DNA of 64,000 bases from positions 43,093-107,092 of the forward strand of contig DATCDN010000044.1 in assembly GCA_036510675.1 (NCBI GenBank). The letters run 5' to 3'. The notes under the pieces were generated by a model. The model was not told where the DNA came from and searched no databases. It saw nothing but the letters and a program-made list of their open reading frames with translations. Made by a program: the position numbers and the translations under genes. The stretch is from JAATGI01 sp036510675. GTDB lineage: Bacteria > Pseudomonadota > Alphaproteobacteria > ATCC43930 > CGMCC-115725. Below, in pieces: positions 33,918 to 42,602 of this stretch. Numbering within the stretch: position 1 is the first letter of the stretch; each line of letters begins with the position of its first letter.

Positions 33918-34379
33918 CTAAGCCTTGCGCATGTCAGCGGAAGCCCGCTTGATGGCTTTTTTGATCCGAACATAGGTCATGCAGCGACAGAGATTGCCGT
34001 TCATGGCCGTGGTGATTTCATGATCGTTCGGGGTCGGGTTCTTCTGCAAGAGGGCCGCCGCCTGCATGATCTGGCCGGACTGACAGTAGCCGCATTGTGG
34101 CACCTGTTCGGCCACCCAGGCCCGTTGCAGGGGATGCTGGCCCATCGGGTCGAGACCCTCGATGGTCGTGATTTCCTGGCCCGACGCCTCTTCGAGGCTG
34201 GTCTGGCAGGAGCGCACCGCGTCGCCGTTGAGATGGACGGTGCACGCGCCGCACAGGCCGGCACCGCAACCGAATTTCGTGCCGGTCATCTGCAAATGCT
34301 CGCGGATGACCCAAAGCAGCGGCGTGTCGTCGGACATATCGACAACACGACTGAAGCCGTTAATGGTGAGAACTCTCAT
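33918..34379 (-). CDS. Molybdenum hydroxylase small subunit, [2Fe-2S] (isoquinoline 1-oxidoreductase alpha-like)
   Basis: Electron-transfer subunit of 153 residues. The N-terminal plant-type ferredoxin motif is CGAGLCGACTVHLNG with the fourth cysteine in VRSC, and the C-terminal helical [2Fe-2S] domain is CGYCQSGQIMQAAALL and GNLCRCMTYVRI. It has no signal of its own and would be co-exported with the Tat-signalled large subunit. An upstream GAGGGAG-type Shine-Dalgarno supports the ATG at 34379. Confidence 0.95.
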   Translation of the reverse strand: MRVLTINGFSRVVDMSDDTPLLWVIREHLQMTGTKFGCGAGLCGACTVHLNGDAVRSCQTSLEEASGQEITTIEGLDPMGQHPLQRAWVAEQVPQCGYCQSGQIMQAAALLQKNPTPNDHEITTAMNGNLCRCMTYVRIKKAIKRASADMRKA

Positions 34380-34733
34380 GATACTCCCTCGCGTTCCTTC
34401 CTTCGCGGTTTCGTGGCGTCCAACGGGCGACGACGACAGCCATGGCTCAGGGCCCGGCGGTCAGGCGCCAGCCGTTTACAGTCGGATTTTTTCTCTCTTG
34501 ATCATGTCGGCGAGACCTCCCTCCCTGTCAGCGCCGATAGCTTAATTCTTACCCCGCCGTTACCGGCTTGTTATCGCCCTATAGATGCCACGTTCCGGTC
34601 ACATCCACGGCTATTTTCAATAGCCTTGATGCTCGCAGCGTCGTTTAAGACTGTCAATGTGTCCGTTGGGATATAGCGAGTGGCGGCGCCCCTCGCCGCG
34701 TCGGGCGCGAGAGGGGACGCCAATCCAGGGCGG
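34380..34733. other. 354-bp intergenic region upstream of the molybdenum hydroxylase genes
   Basis: No convincing gene. It should hold the promoter for the two-subunit hydroxylase on the minus strand. A perfect 7-bp hairpin (GGCTATT and AATAGCC, loop TTC) lies at 34609-34625. A GC-rich imperfect stem near 34686-34722 follows the stop of the gene at 34734 but lacks a T-run, so it is only a weak terminator candidate. Confidence 0.4.
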
Positions 34734-35081
34734 CTAATTCAGGTGGGTGCGGTCCTGCAAGGCGTCGCGCAACGCCAACCATTTGCCATGGAGCGCGACG
34801 ACCGCCACGCGCTGGTCATCCCTGCTGGCGCCGGTGACGCTGGTATCGAGCAGCGCGTTACGCAGCACCAGCCAGCGGTGAGGCATCGTCTCCGCCTTGG
34901 GCGGTTCGGCGGCGGCCGCCGATTGGAGCGACATATCCAGCAGCGGCAGCTGCGGGCCGAAGCCGGCGCACAGCCCTGCCCCCAATGCGATGCCGATCAG
35001 GAACAAGCGGCCCCCCCCGATCATGCGCGTCTTGACGTAGCCGGTGAGCGCGATCTCGCGCCCGCAATCATCGGTTACCAT
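34734..35081 (-). CDS. Hypothetical single-pass membrane protein
   Basis: A product of 115 residues that I do not recognise. It has a short cytosolic N terminus (TDDCGREIALTGYVKTRM), one hydrophobic helix (LFLIGIALGAGLCAGFGP), an Ala-rich linker and a basic C-terminal region with WLVLRNALL and WLALRDAL, two similar short segments. ATG 35081 is preferred over the frame start at 35183 because a GGAGG precedes it at good distance. It lies between a cytochrome c gene and the hydroxylase genes on the same strand. The RNAL/RDAL pair may be a degenerate internal repeat. Confidence 0.6.
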   Translation of the reverse strand: MVTDDCGREIALTGYVKTRMIGGGRLFLIGIALGAGLCAGFGPQLPLLDMSLQSAAAAEPPKAETMPHRWLVLRNALLDTSVTGASRDDQRVAVVALHGKWLALRDALQDRTHLN

Positions 35082-35259
35082 GTTGCCTCCAACCATTTTA
35101 AGCGTGGCATTTTTTCCGCCGGTGGGACCCCGCGCCCGCGCCGGCGAATGCTTTAACGCCTTGTTAATGATTGGAGCATACACGCGATAAAACGCGCCAC
35201 CAGTAATAGATTAATAATGGTTAACGCACGATCGGCCCCGAATGCGGCCCTTTTTTACC

Positions 35260-35637
35260 CTACTTTGTCGCCTGTTTGAGATAGGCGATCAGGTTGTCGA
35301 GCTTTTCCGGGTCGTGCAGGCCGAGGAAGGCCATCTTGGTGCCCGGCACCTTGGCTTGGGGATCGGGCAGGTAGGATTTGAGGCTGGCTTCGTCCCAGGT
35401 AATGCCCGACCGCTTCATCGAGGGCGAATAGGCGAAGTCCGGCGCCGTCCCCGCTTTGCGGCCGAAGAGGCCATGGAGGCTCGGCCCGATGCCGTTCTTG
35501 CCGGCCGCCACCGAATGGCACGCCATGCACTGAAAGAACACGATCTTGCCCTTGACCGAATTACCCTCGGCATTGGCGGCAACGGACACGGTCGAGGCAA
35601 AGGCCAAACCGAACGCGAACAACATCCCAAATTTCAT
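35260..35637 (-). CDS. Periplasmic class I cytochrome c
   Basis: A 125-residue protein with a signal peptide (LFAFGLAFASTVSVAANA), heme site CMACH, the conserved GPSLHGLFGRKAG and TWDEASLKSYL, an axial methionine in GTKMAFLGL, and a closing helix LDNLIAYLKQATK. This is a mitochondrial-type soluble cytochrome c. It is upstream of the exported molybdenum hydroxylase genes on the same strand and could be their electron acceptor, or serve general respiration. Confidence 0.93.
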   Translation of the reverse strand: MKFGMLFAFGLAFASTVSVAANAEGNSVKGKIVFFQCMACHSVAAGKNGIGPSLHGLFGRKAGTAPDFAYSPSMKRSGITWDEASLKSYLPDPQAKVPGTKMAFLGLHDPEKLDNLIAYLKQATK

Positions 35638-35765
35638 GATCCGCCCCCACGCTGTTTCTTGGCGCCAGCAATCGCACAGCCGGCGGATCGGGTCAATTCG
35701 GCGGATAGGTTTTCCGGCGCCGGTGTTGCTATGATCCCGTCTGAAACACCAAGGATGGGGATCGC

Positions 35766-36899
35766 ATGGGACCGCTCGCGGGGATCAAGATCGTCGAGTT
35801 CGCCGGCATCGGCCCGGCACCGATGTGCGCGATGCTGCTGGCGGATCTGGGCGCGGACATCCTGCGCATCGACCGCATCGAGCCGAGCGGCCTCGGCGTG
35901 CAATCGCCCGATCGGTTCAAGCTGCTGCATCGCAGCCGCCCGGCGGTGACGATCGACCTCAAGCAGCCGGCCGGCATCGCGCTGGCGTTGCGACTGATCG
36001 CCGGCGCCGACGCGGTGATCGAGGGCTTTCGGCCCGGCGTAATGGAGCGGCTGGGGCTGGGGCCGGAGCCGTGCCTTGCGGCCAATCCGCGACTCGTCTA
36101 TGGCCGCATGACCGGCTGGGGTCAGAGCGGGCCGCTGGCGCCCACCGCCGGCCACGATCTCGACTACATCGCTCTCTCGGGCGCGCTGCACGCCATCGGC
36201 CGCGCGGGCCAGAAGCCGACCCCGCCCCTCAACCTCATCGGCGATTTCGGCGGCGGCGCGCTCTATCTGGCGATGGGCATGCTGGCGGCGCTGCTCGAGA
36301 CCGCGCGCTCTGGCAAGGGCCAGGTGGTCGATGCCGCGATGGTCGAGGGCGCGGCCTCGCTGATGACCACGTTCTACGGCCTGTTCGCCGGCAGGCAAAT
36401 CACGCTCGAACGCGGCACCAATTTCCTCGATTCGGGCGCGTTCTTCTACGAGGTCTATGAATGCGCCGACGGCAATTTTGTCGCGGTCGCGGCGATCGAG
36501 CCGAAGTTTTTCGCCGAGCTGCTGCGGCGCCTCGACATCGACCCCGCCGCCGTGCCCCGCCAGGACGAGCGCGCGCGCTGGCCCGAGGGCAAGGAGAAGC
36601 TCGCGGCAAAGTTCAAAACGAAGACGCGCGACGAGTGGGTGGCGCTGTTCGCCGGCGGCGATGCCTGCGTCGCGCCAGTCCTATCGCTGACCGAGGCGCC
36701 GCACCATCCCCAGGCGGTGGCGCGCGGCAGCTTCGTCACGATCGACGGCGTGGTTCAGCCGGCGCCGGCGCCGCGCTTCAGCCGCACCCAGACCGCGATG
36801 CCGACCGCGCCGACCGCGCCCGATGCCGATTCGCTGCGCCGCTGGGGTGTCGCCGCCGCCGAAATCGAGGAATTGCGCGGCGGCAAAATCGTCGGGTGA
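35766..36899 (+). CDS. CaiB/BaiF-family CoA transferase, alpha-methylacyl-CoA racemase type
   Basis: A 377-residue protein. The features fit alpha-methylacyl-CoA racemase: LADLGADILRIDRIEP near residue 20-40, GRMTGWGQSGPLAPTAGHDLDYIALSG with the catalytic histidine, NLIGDFGGGALYLAMGM with the aspartate, and the AIEPKFFAEL segment. Racemases epimerise 2-methylacyl-CoAs in branched-lipid breakdown. True CoA transferases of the same fold are hard to exclude. It ends 3 bp from a convergent MFS gene. Confidence 0.88.
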   Translation: MGPLAGIKIVEFAGIGPAPMCAMLLADLGADILRIDRIEPSGLGVQSPDRFKLLHRSRPAVTIDLKQPAGIALALRLIAGADAVIEGFRPGVMERLGLGPEPCLAANPRLVYGRMTGWGQSGPLAPTAGHDLDYIALSGALHAIGRAGQKPTPPLNLIGDFGGGALYLAMGMLAALLETARSGKGQVVDAAMVEGAASLMTTFYGLFAGRQITLERGTNFLDSGAFFYEVYECADGNFVAVAAIEPKFFAELLRRLDIDPAAVPRQDERARWPEGKEKLAAKFKTKTRDEWVALFAGGDACVAPVLSLTEAPHHPQAVARGSFVTIDGVVQPAPAPRFSRTQTAMPTAPTAPDADSLRRWGVAAAEIEELRGGKIVG

Positions 36900-36902
36900 G
36901 GA

Positions 36903-38333
36903 TCAGTCGCCGGCTTGCTGCTCCGACGCCGCCAGCACGCGCGCTTTATGGCCGCTGACCTCAGCGCCGGCATAGGGCGAGAGGTTGATGAAAAAGAACA
37001 CGCATGAGATCGAGATCACGCTGACCGCGATGAAGGCCGGGGTGAAATCCTCGGCGGCGAGGCTCGATGAACCATGCCACAGCAGCGTCAAGTGCAGCGC
37101 CAGCGCCCCGGTGCCGACCCCGATGCTCATCGCCAATTGCTGCCCCATGCTTTGCAGCGAGGTGGCGCGGCTCATCCGCGCGGCCGGCACGTCGGCATAG
37201 GCCAGCGTGTTGACGCTGGTGAATTGCAGCGAGCGGAAAAAGCCGCCGCACAGCAAGATGCCGAAAATCAGATAGTGCGGCGTCGCGGGCCGGAACAGCG
37301 CCAGCGCGAACAAGAAGGCGCTGGCGATGAAGGCATTGCCGATCAGGACATGGCGAAAGCCGAAGGTGCGGATGATCGGCCCCGCCGTGGTCTTCATCAG
37401 CATCGCGCCCATCGCGCCGGCGAACGTCAGCAATCCCGAATTGAGCGCCGACATGCCGAAGCCGAGTTGAAACATCAGCGGTGTCAGGAACGGCATGGCG
37501 CCGACGCCGATGCGGAAGAAACTGCCGCCGACCACGCCGGCGAAATAAGTCGGGATCTTGAGGAGGCCGAGATCGATCAGCGGAAAGGCGGTGCGCCGCG
37601 CATGCAGCACATACAGCACCAGCAATAGCGCGCCGCTGACCAACAGCGCCACCACGATGCTGCCCGGTATCGCGCCGCGCCCCGCGGTCTCGAAGCCGAA
37701 CACCACGCCCGCGAGGCCGAGCCCGCACAAGATGAAGCCGCGCCAATCGAGCGGATGGGCGTCGGGCTCTCGGATATTGTCGATGAAGATCGACGCCAGC
37801 ACGAAGCCGAGAATACCCATCGGAATGTTGATGAAGAATATCCAGCGCCACGAGAAGTAGGTGACGATGAAGCCGCCCAGAACCGGCCCGGTCACCGGCC
37901 CGATCAGCGCCGGCACGGTCAGATAGGTCATCGCGCGCACCAGATCGGATTTCGGCACAGCGCGCATCATGACGAGGCGCCCGACCGGCACCATCATGGC
38001 GCCGCCCATGCCTTGCAGGATGCGCGTGCCGACGAGTTGCCACAGCGAATGCGCGAAGCCGCAGCCGATGGAGCCGAGCGTGAACACGACGATCGCGGTG
38101 CGGAACACGGTGCGCGCGCCGAAGCGGTCGGCGAACCAGCCGCTGGCCGGGATGAAGACGGCGAGGCTCAACAAATAGGAGGTGATGGCGACGTTGAGCC
38201 GCACCGGGTCCTCGTTCAGCGCATGGGCGATCGAGGGCAGCGCCGTCGAGATGATCGTCGAATCCAGATTCTCCATGAACAGCGCGCACGCGACGATCAT
38301 GGGAATAAGGAATTGGCGCGGCGGGCGGGGCAT
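36903..38333 (-). CDS. MFS transporter, EmrB/QacA (DHA2) type
   Basis: A 476-residue membrane protein with about 14 helices. Typical features are ENLDSTIISTALPSIAHALNEDP at helix 1, SGWFADRFGARTVFRTA (motif A), and GPVTGPVLGGFIVTYFSWRWIFFINIPMG (motif C region), as in drug/proton antiporters. ATG 38333 is preferred. An ATG at 38381 would add 16 residues. No partner membrane-fusion protein is adjacent. The desaturase gene is divergent. Confidence 0.88.
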   Translation of the reverse strand: MPRPPRQFLIPMIVACALFMENLDSTIISTALPSIAHALNEDPVRLNVAITSYLLSLAVFIPASGWFADRFGARTVFRTAIVVFTLGSIGCGFAHSLWQLVGTRILQGMGGAMMVPVGRLVMMRAVPKSDLVRAMTYLTVPALIGPVTGPVLGGFIVTYFSWRWIFFINIPMGILGFVLASIFIDNIREPDAHPLDWRGFILCGLGLAGVVFGFETAGRGAIPGSIVVALLVSGALLLVLYVLHARRTAFPLIDLGLLKIPTYFAGVVGGSFFRIGVGAMPFLTPLMFQLGFGMSALNSGLLTFAGAMGAMLMKTTAGPIIRTFGFRHVLIGNAFIASAFLFALALFRPATPHYLIFGILLCGGFFRSLQFTSVNTLAYADVPAARMSRATSLQSMGQQLAMSIGVGTGALALHLTLLWHGSSSLAAEDFTPAFIAVSVISISCVFFFINLSPYAGAEVSGHKARVLAASEQQAGD

Positions 38334-38562
38334 GGCTGATTTTTTCTTGGCGACGACAGGGCGGGCGGGACAGACCCGCATGTGGGTTTCAACGCACTAA
38401 TTTACCACAGATCGCGCGCCGGGATTTGCGTTGTCGCGATTCGTGTCATGCGTTTGCCGGCGTCATGATCTTCGCTGGCAAACACCGCGCCCCGGCCACA
38501 TACTGGCGGCGCCCGAGATATGGGGTCGCTGGCTCCGACCTGGTTGCAAGGAGGCGGCGAGT

Positions 38563-39540
38563 TTGACGATGCGACCGCGTTACGGCGCCGATTATCGGAC
38601 ATTGCTTTGGATCGCGTTGGCGCCGGGCCTCGTGGCGTTGCAGTTCGCGGTGCCGGCTCTGATACCCTATCTGTGCTGGCTCAGTTGCTACTTCGCGCTC
38701 GCGCTCGGCATCATCGCGCATAATCACAATCACTGTCCGACATTTCGCAACCGTCGCGCCAATGAGTTTTTCGGCGCCTGGATTTCCGTCTTTTACGGCT
38801 ATCCAACCTTCGCCTGGATTCCGACGCACAACATGAACCACCACAAATTCGTCAATCGCGCCGGCGACGCGACGATCACCTGGCGGTATTCGGACAAGCA
38901 TCGGCTGCTGGTGGCGGCGACCTATTTTTTCGTTTCCAGCTATTGGCAAGGCGAGCCGATCCAGGCGTTCATCGCCAAGGCGCGGCGCGACAACGCGCCG
39001 CTGTTCCGCACGATCCTGACGCAGTATGCGATTTGGGCCGGCGCGCATCTTGGCGCGCTAGTGTTGGCGGTTGCGCTGCATGGCTGGCGCACCGGCATCT
39101 ATGTCTATGCCCTGACCTGCCTGGTGCCGGCCCTGTTCGCGCTGTGGACGATCATGTTCTTCAACTATGAACAGCATGTTCATGCCGATCCCTGGTCGCG
39201 GCATAATCATTCGCGCAGTTGGGATGGACGCGCGCTCAATTTCCTGCTGTTCAACAATGGCCTCCACGCCGCGCACCATGAGACGCCCGGCCTGCATTGG
39301 AGTCGGCTGCGCGCGGCGCACCGGGCGCTGGCGCCGAAGATCGATCCGCGCCTGATCAATGACGGCCTCACCTGGTACATCATCCGCCAGTATGGGCTGG
39401 CGCGCTTCAAGCCCAGCCTCGGCACCGTCCAAGTGGGCCGCGCCGCCAACGATCCGCCGATGGGCAAGCCTGTCAGCACGCGCTGGGCCGATGCCGAGAC
39501 TGTGGCGCCGGCTTTGAAGGCGATCGCCCCGACGGGTTAG
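38563..39540 (+). CDS. Membrane fatty-acid desaturase
   Basis: Di-iron integral membrane desaturase, about 325 residues. The three histidine boxes are HNHNH, HNMNHHKF and HAAHH, with HNHSRSW between, and hydrophobic spans surround them. A strong AAGGAGG lies at 38548-38554. Its spacing suits the TTG at 38563 better than the ATG two codons later at 38569, and both are in frame. The substrate (phospholipid acyl chain or carotenoid-like) is not decidable. A second desaturase occurs at 62587-63624. Confidence 0.85.
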   Translation: MTMRPRYGADYRTLLWIALAPGLVALQFAVPALIPYLCWLSCYFALALGIIAHNHNHCPTFRNRRANEFFGAWISVFYGYPTFAWIPTHNMNHHKFVNRAGDATITWRYSDKHRLLVAATYFFVSSYWQGEPIQAFIAKARRDNAPLFRTILTQYAIWAGAHLGALVLAVALHGWRTGIYVYALTCLVPALFALWTIMFFNYEQHVHADPWSRHNHSRSWDGRALNFLLFNNGLHAAHHETPGLHWSRLRAAHRALAPKIDPRLINDGLTWYIIRQYGLARFKPSLGTVQVGRAANDPPMGKPVSTRWADAETVAPALKAIAPTG

Positions 39541-40461
39541 CTACACCGCCAATTTCGCGATGAGATCGCGCATGTCCTCGGGCATGTCGCTGGTGAAGCG
39601 CAGCGTCTCGCCGCTGGCGGGATGGCGAAAGCCGAGCAGCCAGGCATGCAGCGCCTGGCGCGCCAATAGTTTCTTCGCGCGCTTCCGGCCATAGACCGGA
39701 TCGCCGATCAGCGGATAGCCCAGCGCCGCCAGATGGACACGGATTTGATGGGTGCGGCCGGTCGCGAGGCGGCATTCCAGCAGCGCCGCCTCGGTGCCAT
39801 AGGCGGCGAGGCGCCGATAGCGCGTCAGCGCCTGTTTGCCGCCGCGCGCCACCATCGCCATCCTTTTCCGATCATGCGGATTGCGGCCGATGGCGCCCGC
39901 GATCTCGCCCTCGGCGGGCGGCACACCCCAGACGATCGCGCGATAGGCACGCTCGATCCGCCGCGCCGCGAAATCCGCCGATAGCGCGTGATGCGCCAGC
40001 TCGGTTTTCGCCACCACCATCAGGCCACTGGTATCCTTGTCGAGGCGATGGACGATGCCCGGCCGCTTCACCCCGCCGATGCCGGCCAGCGCGTCGCCGC
40101 AATGCGCGATCAACGCATTGACCAGCGTGCGGTCGGGATTGCCGGGCGCCGGATGCACCACCAGCCCGGCCGGCTTGTCCACCACCAGGAGATGCGCGTC
40201 CTCATAAGGAATGACCAGCGCCATTGCCTGCGCCACGGGCCTGTCGGGCACCGGCTCCGGCAGGGTGATGGAGAATGATTGCCCGGCCCTGGTCTTCGCC
40301 GCCGGGTCGGTCGCCGCCGCGCCCGCCACCGCGACCTGCCCGCCCTCGATCAGCCGTTTGATCTGGGTGCGCGACAAGGGCGCCAGCGCGCGTGCCAGAA
40401 AGCGGTCCAGCCGCTCGCCCGTCGCGGCATCATCGACGATTACCGTGCGCGTCTCGGCCAT
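39541..40461 (-). CDS. RluD-family 23S rRNA pseudouridine synthase
   Basis: A 306-residue enzyme with an N-terminal S4 domain (GERLDRFLARALAPLSRTQIKRLIEGGQV) and the catalytic motif HRLDKDTSGLMVVAK containing the aspartate, then QIRVHLAALGYPLIGDPVYG. RluC/RluD-type enzymes modify large-subunit rRNA. The exact site cannot be assigned here. ATG 40461 is the S4-domain start. Its stop is adjacent to the desaturase stop on the other strand. Confidence 0.92.
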   Translation of the reverse strand: MAETRTVIVDDAATGERLDRFLARALAPLSRTQIKRLIEGGQVAVAGAAATDPAAKTRAGQSFSITLPEPVPDRPVAQAMALVIPYEDAHLLVVDKPAGLVVHPAPGNPDRTLVNALIAHCGDALAGIGGVKRPGIVHRLDKDTSGLMVVAKTELAHHALSADFAARRIERAYRAIVWGVPPAEGEIAGAIGRNPHDRKRMAMVARGGKQALTRYRRLAAYGTEAALLECRLATGRTHQIRVHLAALGYPLIGDPVYGRKRAKKLLARQALHAWLLGFRHPASGETLRFTSDMPEDMRDLIAKLAV

Positions 40462-40503
40462 GCTAAGCCTATCCAGTAACGCAAAGCCGGACGGTCGGGA
40501 AGC

Positions 40504-40815
40504 ATGCGCGGGTTGAAGATACTGGTCGTGACGATGGGGATCCTGCTGATCGTCGGCATCGTCGCGCTTGTCGTCGGCATTGCCTATCGGGTCAATCATC
40601 GCGTGGTTACGGCGCCGTTGATCGCGCACGCGACCGTCGCGCCGAATGGCATGCCCCATACCCTCACCCTGCCGGCCGACGCGAAGATCGTGAGCATCCA
40701 GAGCGACGGCGACCGCGTCACCGTCCGCCTTGCCCTGCCCGACGGCGGCGAGACGCTGATGCTGGTCGATTGGCAGACCGGCCGGACCCTATCGACCATC
40801 GAGCTGCGGCGCTAA
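40504..40815 (+). CDS. Hypothetical single-pass membrane protein
   Basis: A 103-residue product with a basic N terminus, one transmembrane helix (ILVVTMGILLIVGIVALVVGIAY) and a periplasmic beta-rich tail containing LTLPADAKIVSIQSDGDRVTVRLALPDG. Small proteins of this build occur beside rluD-like genes in Alphaproteobacteria, but I assign no function. It is divergent from the pseudouridine synthase gene and overlaps the convergent folK stop by 4 bp. Confidence 0.8.
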   Translation: MRGLKILVVTMGILLIVGIVALVVGIAYRVNHRVVTAPLIAHATVAPNGMPHTLTLPADAKIVSIQSDGDRVTVRLALPDGGETLMLVDWQTGRTLSTIELRR

Positions 40816-41303
40816 ATCGGCGTCGCGATCTGGTCCGGGGACAATACCGCGATCAAATGCTCGACCGTGTCGCCGGTGATCGGATGACGCCAGCCCGGCG
40901 CGATTTCGGCCAGCGGCAATAGCACGAAGGCGCGGTGATGAAGGCGCGGATGCGGCAGGAACGGCGCGCCATCGCCGCCGGCCGCGACAAGCGCGTCATA
41001 CGCCAGCAGGTCGAGGTCGAGCGTGCGCGCGCCATTGACCTCGCGGCGCGCGCGCCCGAACCGCGCCTCGATCCGGTGCAGCAGCGCCAGCAGGTCGAAC
41101 GGTGATAAATCCGTCGCGACCGCGATCACGGCGTTGACGTACCAGGGCTGATCGGAGACCGGCACCGGCGCCGAGCGATAATCGCGCGAGCGCGCCACCA
41201 CCCGGACGCCGGCTGCGGTCAGCGCGCCGATCGCGGCCGTGATGGTCGCCGCCGGGTCCCCCACGCTGCTCGGCAGATTGCCGCCAATCCCGATCAGAAT
41301 CAT
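40812..41303 (-). CDS. folK: 2-amino-4-hydroxy-6-hydroxymethyldihydropteridine pyrophosphokinase
   Basis: Folate-pathway kinase (HPPK), 163 residues. Motifs: IGIGGNLPSSVGDP at the N terminus, YRSAPVPVSDQPWYVNAV, FGRARREVNGARTLDLDLLAYD and LPHPRLHHRAFVLLPLAEIAP, all conserved family blocks with the catalytic aspartates in DLDLL. ATG 41303 is used; an in-frame start five codons earlier adds nothing typical. It stands alone, not with folB or folP. Confidence 0.94.
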   Translation of the reverse strand: MILIGIGGNLPSSVGDPAATITAAIGALTAAGVRVVARSRDYRSAPVPVSDQPWYVNAVIAVATDLSPFDLLALLHRIEARFGRARREVNGARTLDLDLLAYDALVAAGGDGAPFLPHPRLHHRAFVLLPLAEIAPGWRHPITGDTVEHLIAVLSPDQIATPI

Positions 41304-41383
41304 CGCGCCACCCGGCAAATGTTTCCTGTTCGCCGCCGCGCGCCGGGTGCTATCCTGCCGGCCTTCTCCAAGGAGCGGATCAA

Positions 41384-41956
41384 ATGCTGTTCTATCCGCA
41401 AGAAAAAATTGCCCTCTTCATTGATGGCGCGAACCTTTATGCGGCGGCGCGCGCGTTGCAATTCGATATCGATTATAAGCGGCTGCTCGGGCTGTTCGGC
41501 TCGCAGGGCCAGCTCATTCGCGCGTTCTATTATACGGCGCTGCTCGAAGATCAGGAATATTCCCCGCTGCGGCCGCTGGTCGATTGGCTCGATTACAATG
41601 GCTACACCATGGTGACCAAGCCGACCAAGGAATTCACCGACGCGATGGGGCGCCGCAAGATCAAGGGCAACATGGATATCGAGCTCGCCATCGACGTGAT
41701 GGAAATGGCGCCGCATCTCGATCACATCGTGCTGTTCTCCGGCGATGGCGATTTCCGCCGCCTCGTCGAGGCGGTGCAGCGCAAGGGCGTACGCGTCACC
41801 GTGGTCTCGACCATCCGCTCGGCCCCGCCGATGGTGGCGGACGAGTTGCGGCGCCAGGCCGATATCTTCGTCGACCTGGTCGATATCCGCGAACGGATCG
41901 AGCGGGTGCATCACCAGGACATGGCGCGATCGCCGATGCCGCATGGCAGCGAGTGA
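41384..41956 (+). CDS. NYN-domain (LabA/DUF88-like) ribonuclease
   Basis: A 190-residue protein of the PIN-like NYN fold. The acidic metal-binding residues are in IALFIDGANLYAAARAL, GNMDIELAIDVMEMA and VLFSGDGDFRRLVEAVQRKG. Members cleave RNA; the physiological target is unknown. AAGGAG at 41370-41375 supports ATG 41384. The last 14 bp overlap the next gene, so the two are co-translated. Confidence 0.93.
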   Translation: MLFYPQEKIALFIDGANLYAAARALQFDIDYKRLLGLFGSQGQLIRAFYYTALLEDQEYSPLRPLVDWLDYNGYTMVTKPTKEFTDAMGRRKIKGNMDIELAIDVMEMAPHLDHIVLFSGDGDFRRLVEAVQRKGVRVTVVSTIRSAPPMVADELRRQADIFVDLVDIRERIERVHHQDMARSPMPHGSE

Positions 41957-42587
41957 GATACCGGCGCCCGATCGGGATTGTCCGCTGTGCCCACGCCTCG
42001 TCGATTTTCGCCTGCGGCAGCGCGCCGCCTTTCCCGACTGGCATAACGCGCCGGTACCGTCGTTCGGCGACCCCGACGGGCGGCTGCTGATCGTCGGGCT
42101 GGCGCCGGGCCTGCGCGGCGCCAATCGCACTGGGCGTCCGTTTACCGGCGACTACGCCGGCAACCTACTCTATGCGACGCTGCTCAAATTCGGCTTCGCG
42201 CGCGGCGACTATCGAGAGCGGCCCGACGACGGGCTGACCCTGATCGATTGCCGCATCGCCAACGCGGTCCGATGCGTGCCGCCGGAAAACAAGCCTGAAC
42301 CAAGCGAGATCAAGACCTGTCACCAATTTCTCAAGGGCGAAATCGCCGCGATGCGGAATCTGCGCGTCGTGATGGCGCTGGGCAAAATCGCCCATGATGC
42401 GGCGGTCCGCGCCTTTGGCGGCCGCATCGCCGCGCATCGCTTCGCCCATGGCGCCGTGCACGAGATGGGCAATGTGGCGCTCGCCGATTCCTATCATTGC
42501 TCGCGCTACAACACGAACACCGGCCGGCTGACGACGGCGATGTTCGAGGCGGTGGTCGGCGCGCTGCGCCAGCGGCTGGCGGCGTAG
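41943..42587 (+). CDS. Family 5 (UDGb-type) uracil-DNA glycosylase
   Basis: Removes uracil and some other deaminated bases from DNA. The 214-residue protein has iron-sulfur cysteines in CPLCPRLVDFR, the family-5 motif GLAPGLRGANRTGRPFTGD, further cysteines around DCRIANAVRCVPP and KTCHQFL, and the C-terminal motif HCSRYNTNTGRLT. The usual HPSPRNT form is altered to HCSRYNT. ATG 41943 lies inside the end of the NYN gene. Confidence 0.9.
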   Translation: MAASEIPAPDRDCPLCPRLVDFRLRQRAAFPDWHNAPVPSFGDPDGRLLIVGLAPGLRGANRTGRPFTGDYAGNLLYATLLKFGFARGDYRERPDDGLTLIDCRIANAVRCVPPENKPEPSEIKTCHQFLKGEIAAMRNLRVVMALGKIAHDAAVRAFGGRIAAHRFAHGAVHEMGNVALADSYHCSRYNTNTGRLTTAMFEAVVGALRQRLAA

Positions 42588-42602
42588 CGGCCCGCCACGC
42601 CG

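Noticed and set aside
31966..33921. A 651-codon open frame on the plus strand, fully antisense to the molybdenum hydroxylase large subunit
   Set aside because: It mirrors a well-supported gene, has no recognisable domain, and such long antisense frames are normal in GC-rich DNA.
35195..35230. A CtrA-like pair TTAA-N6-TTAAC near 35,213
   Set aside because: Spacing is one base short of the TTAA-N7-TTAA consensus and no cell-cycle gene is adjacent.
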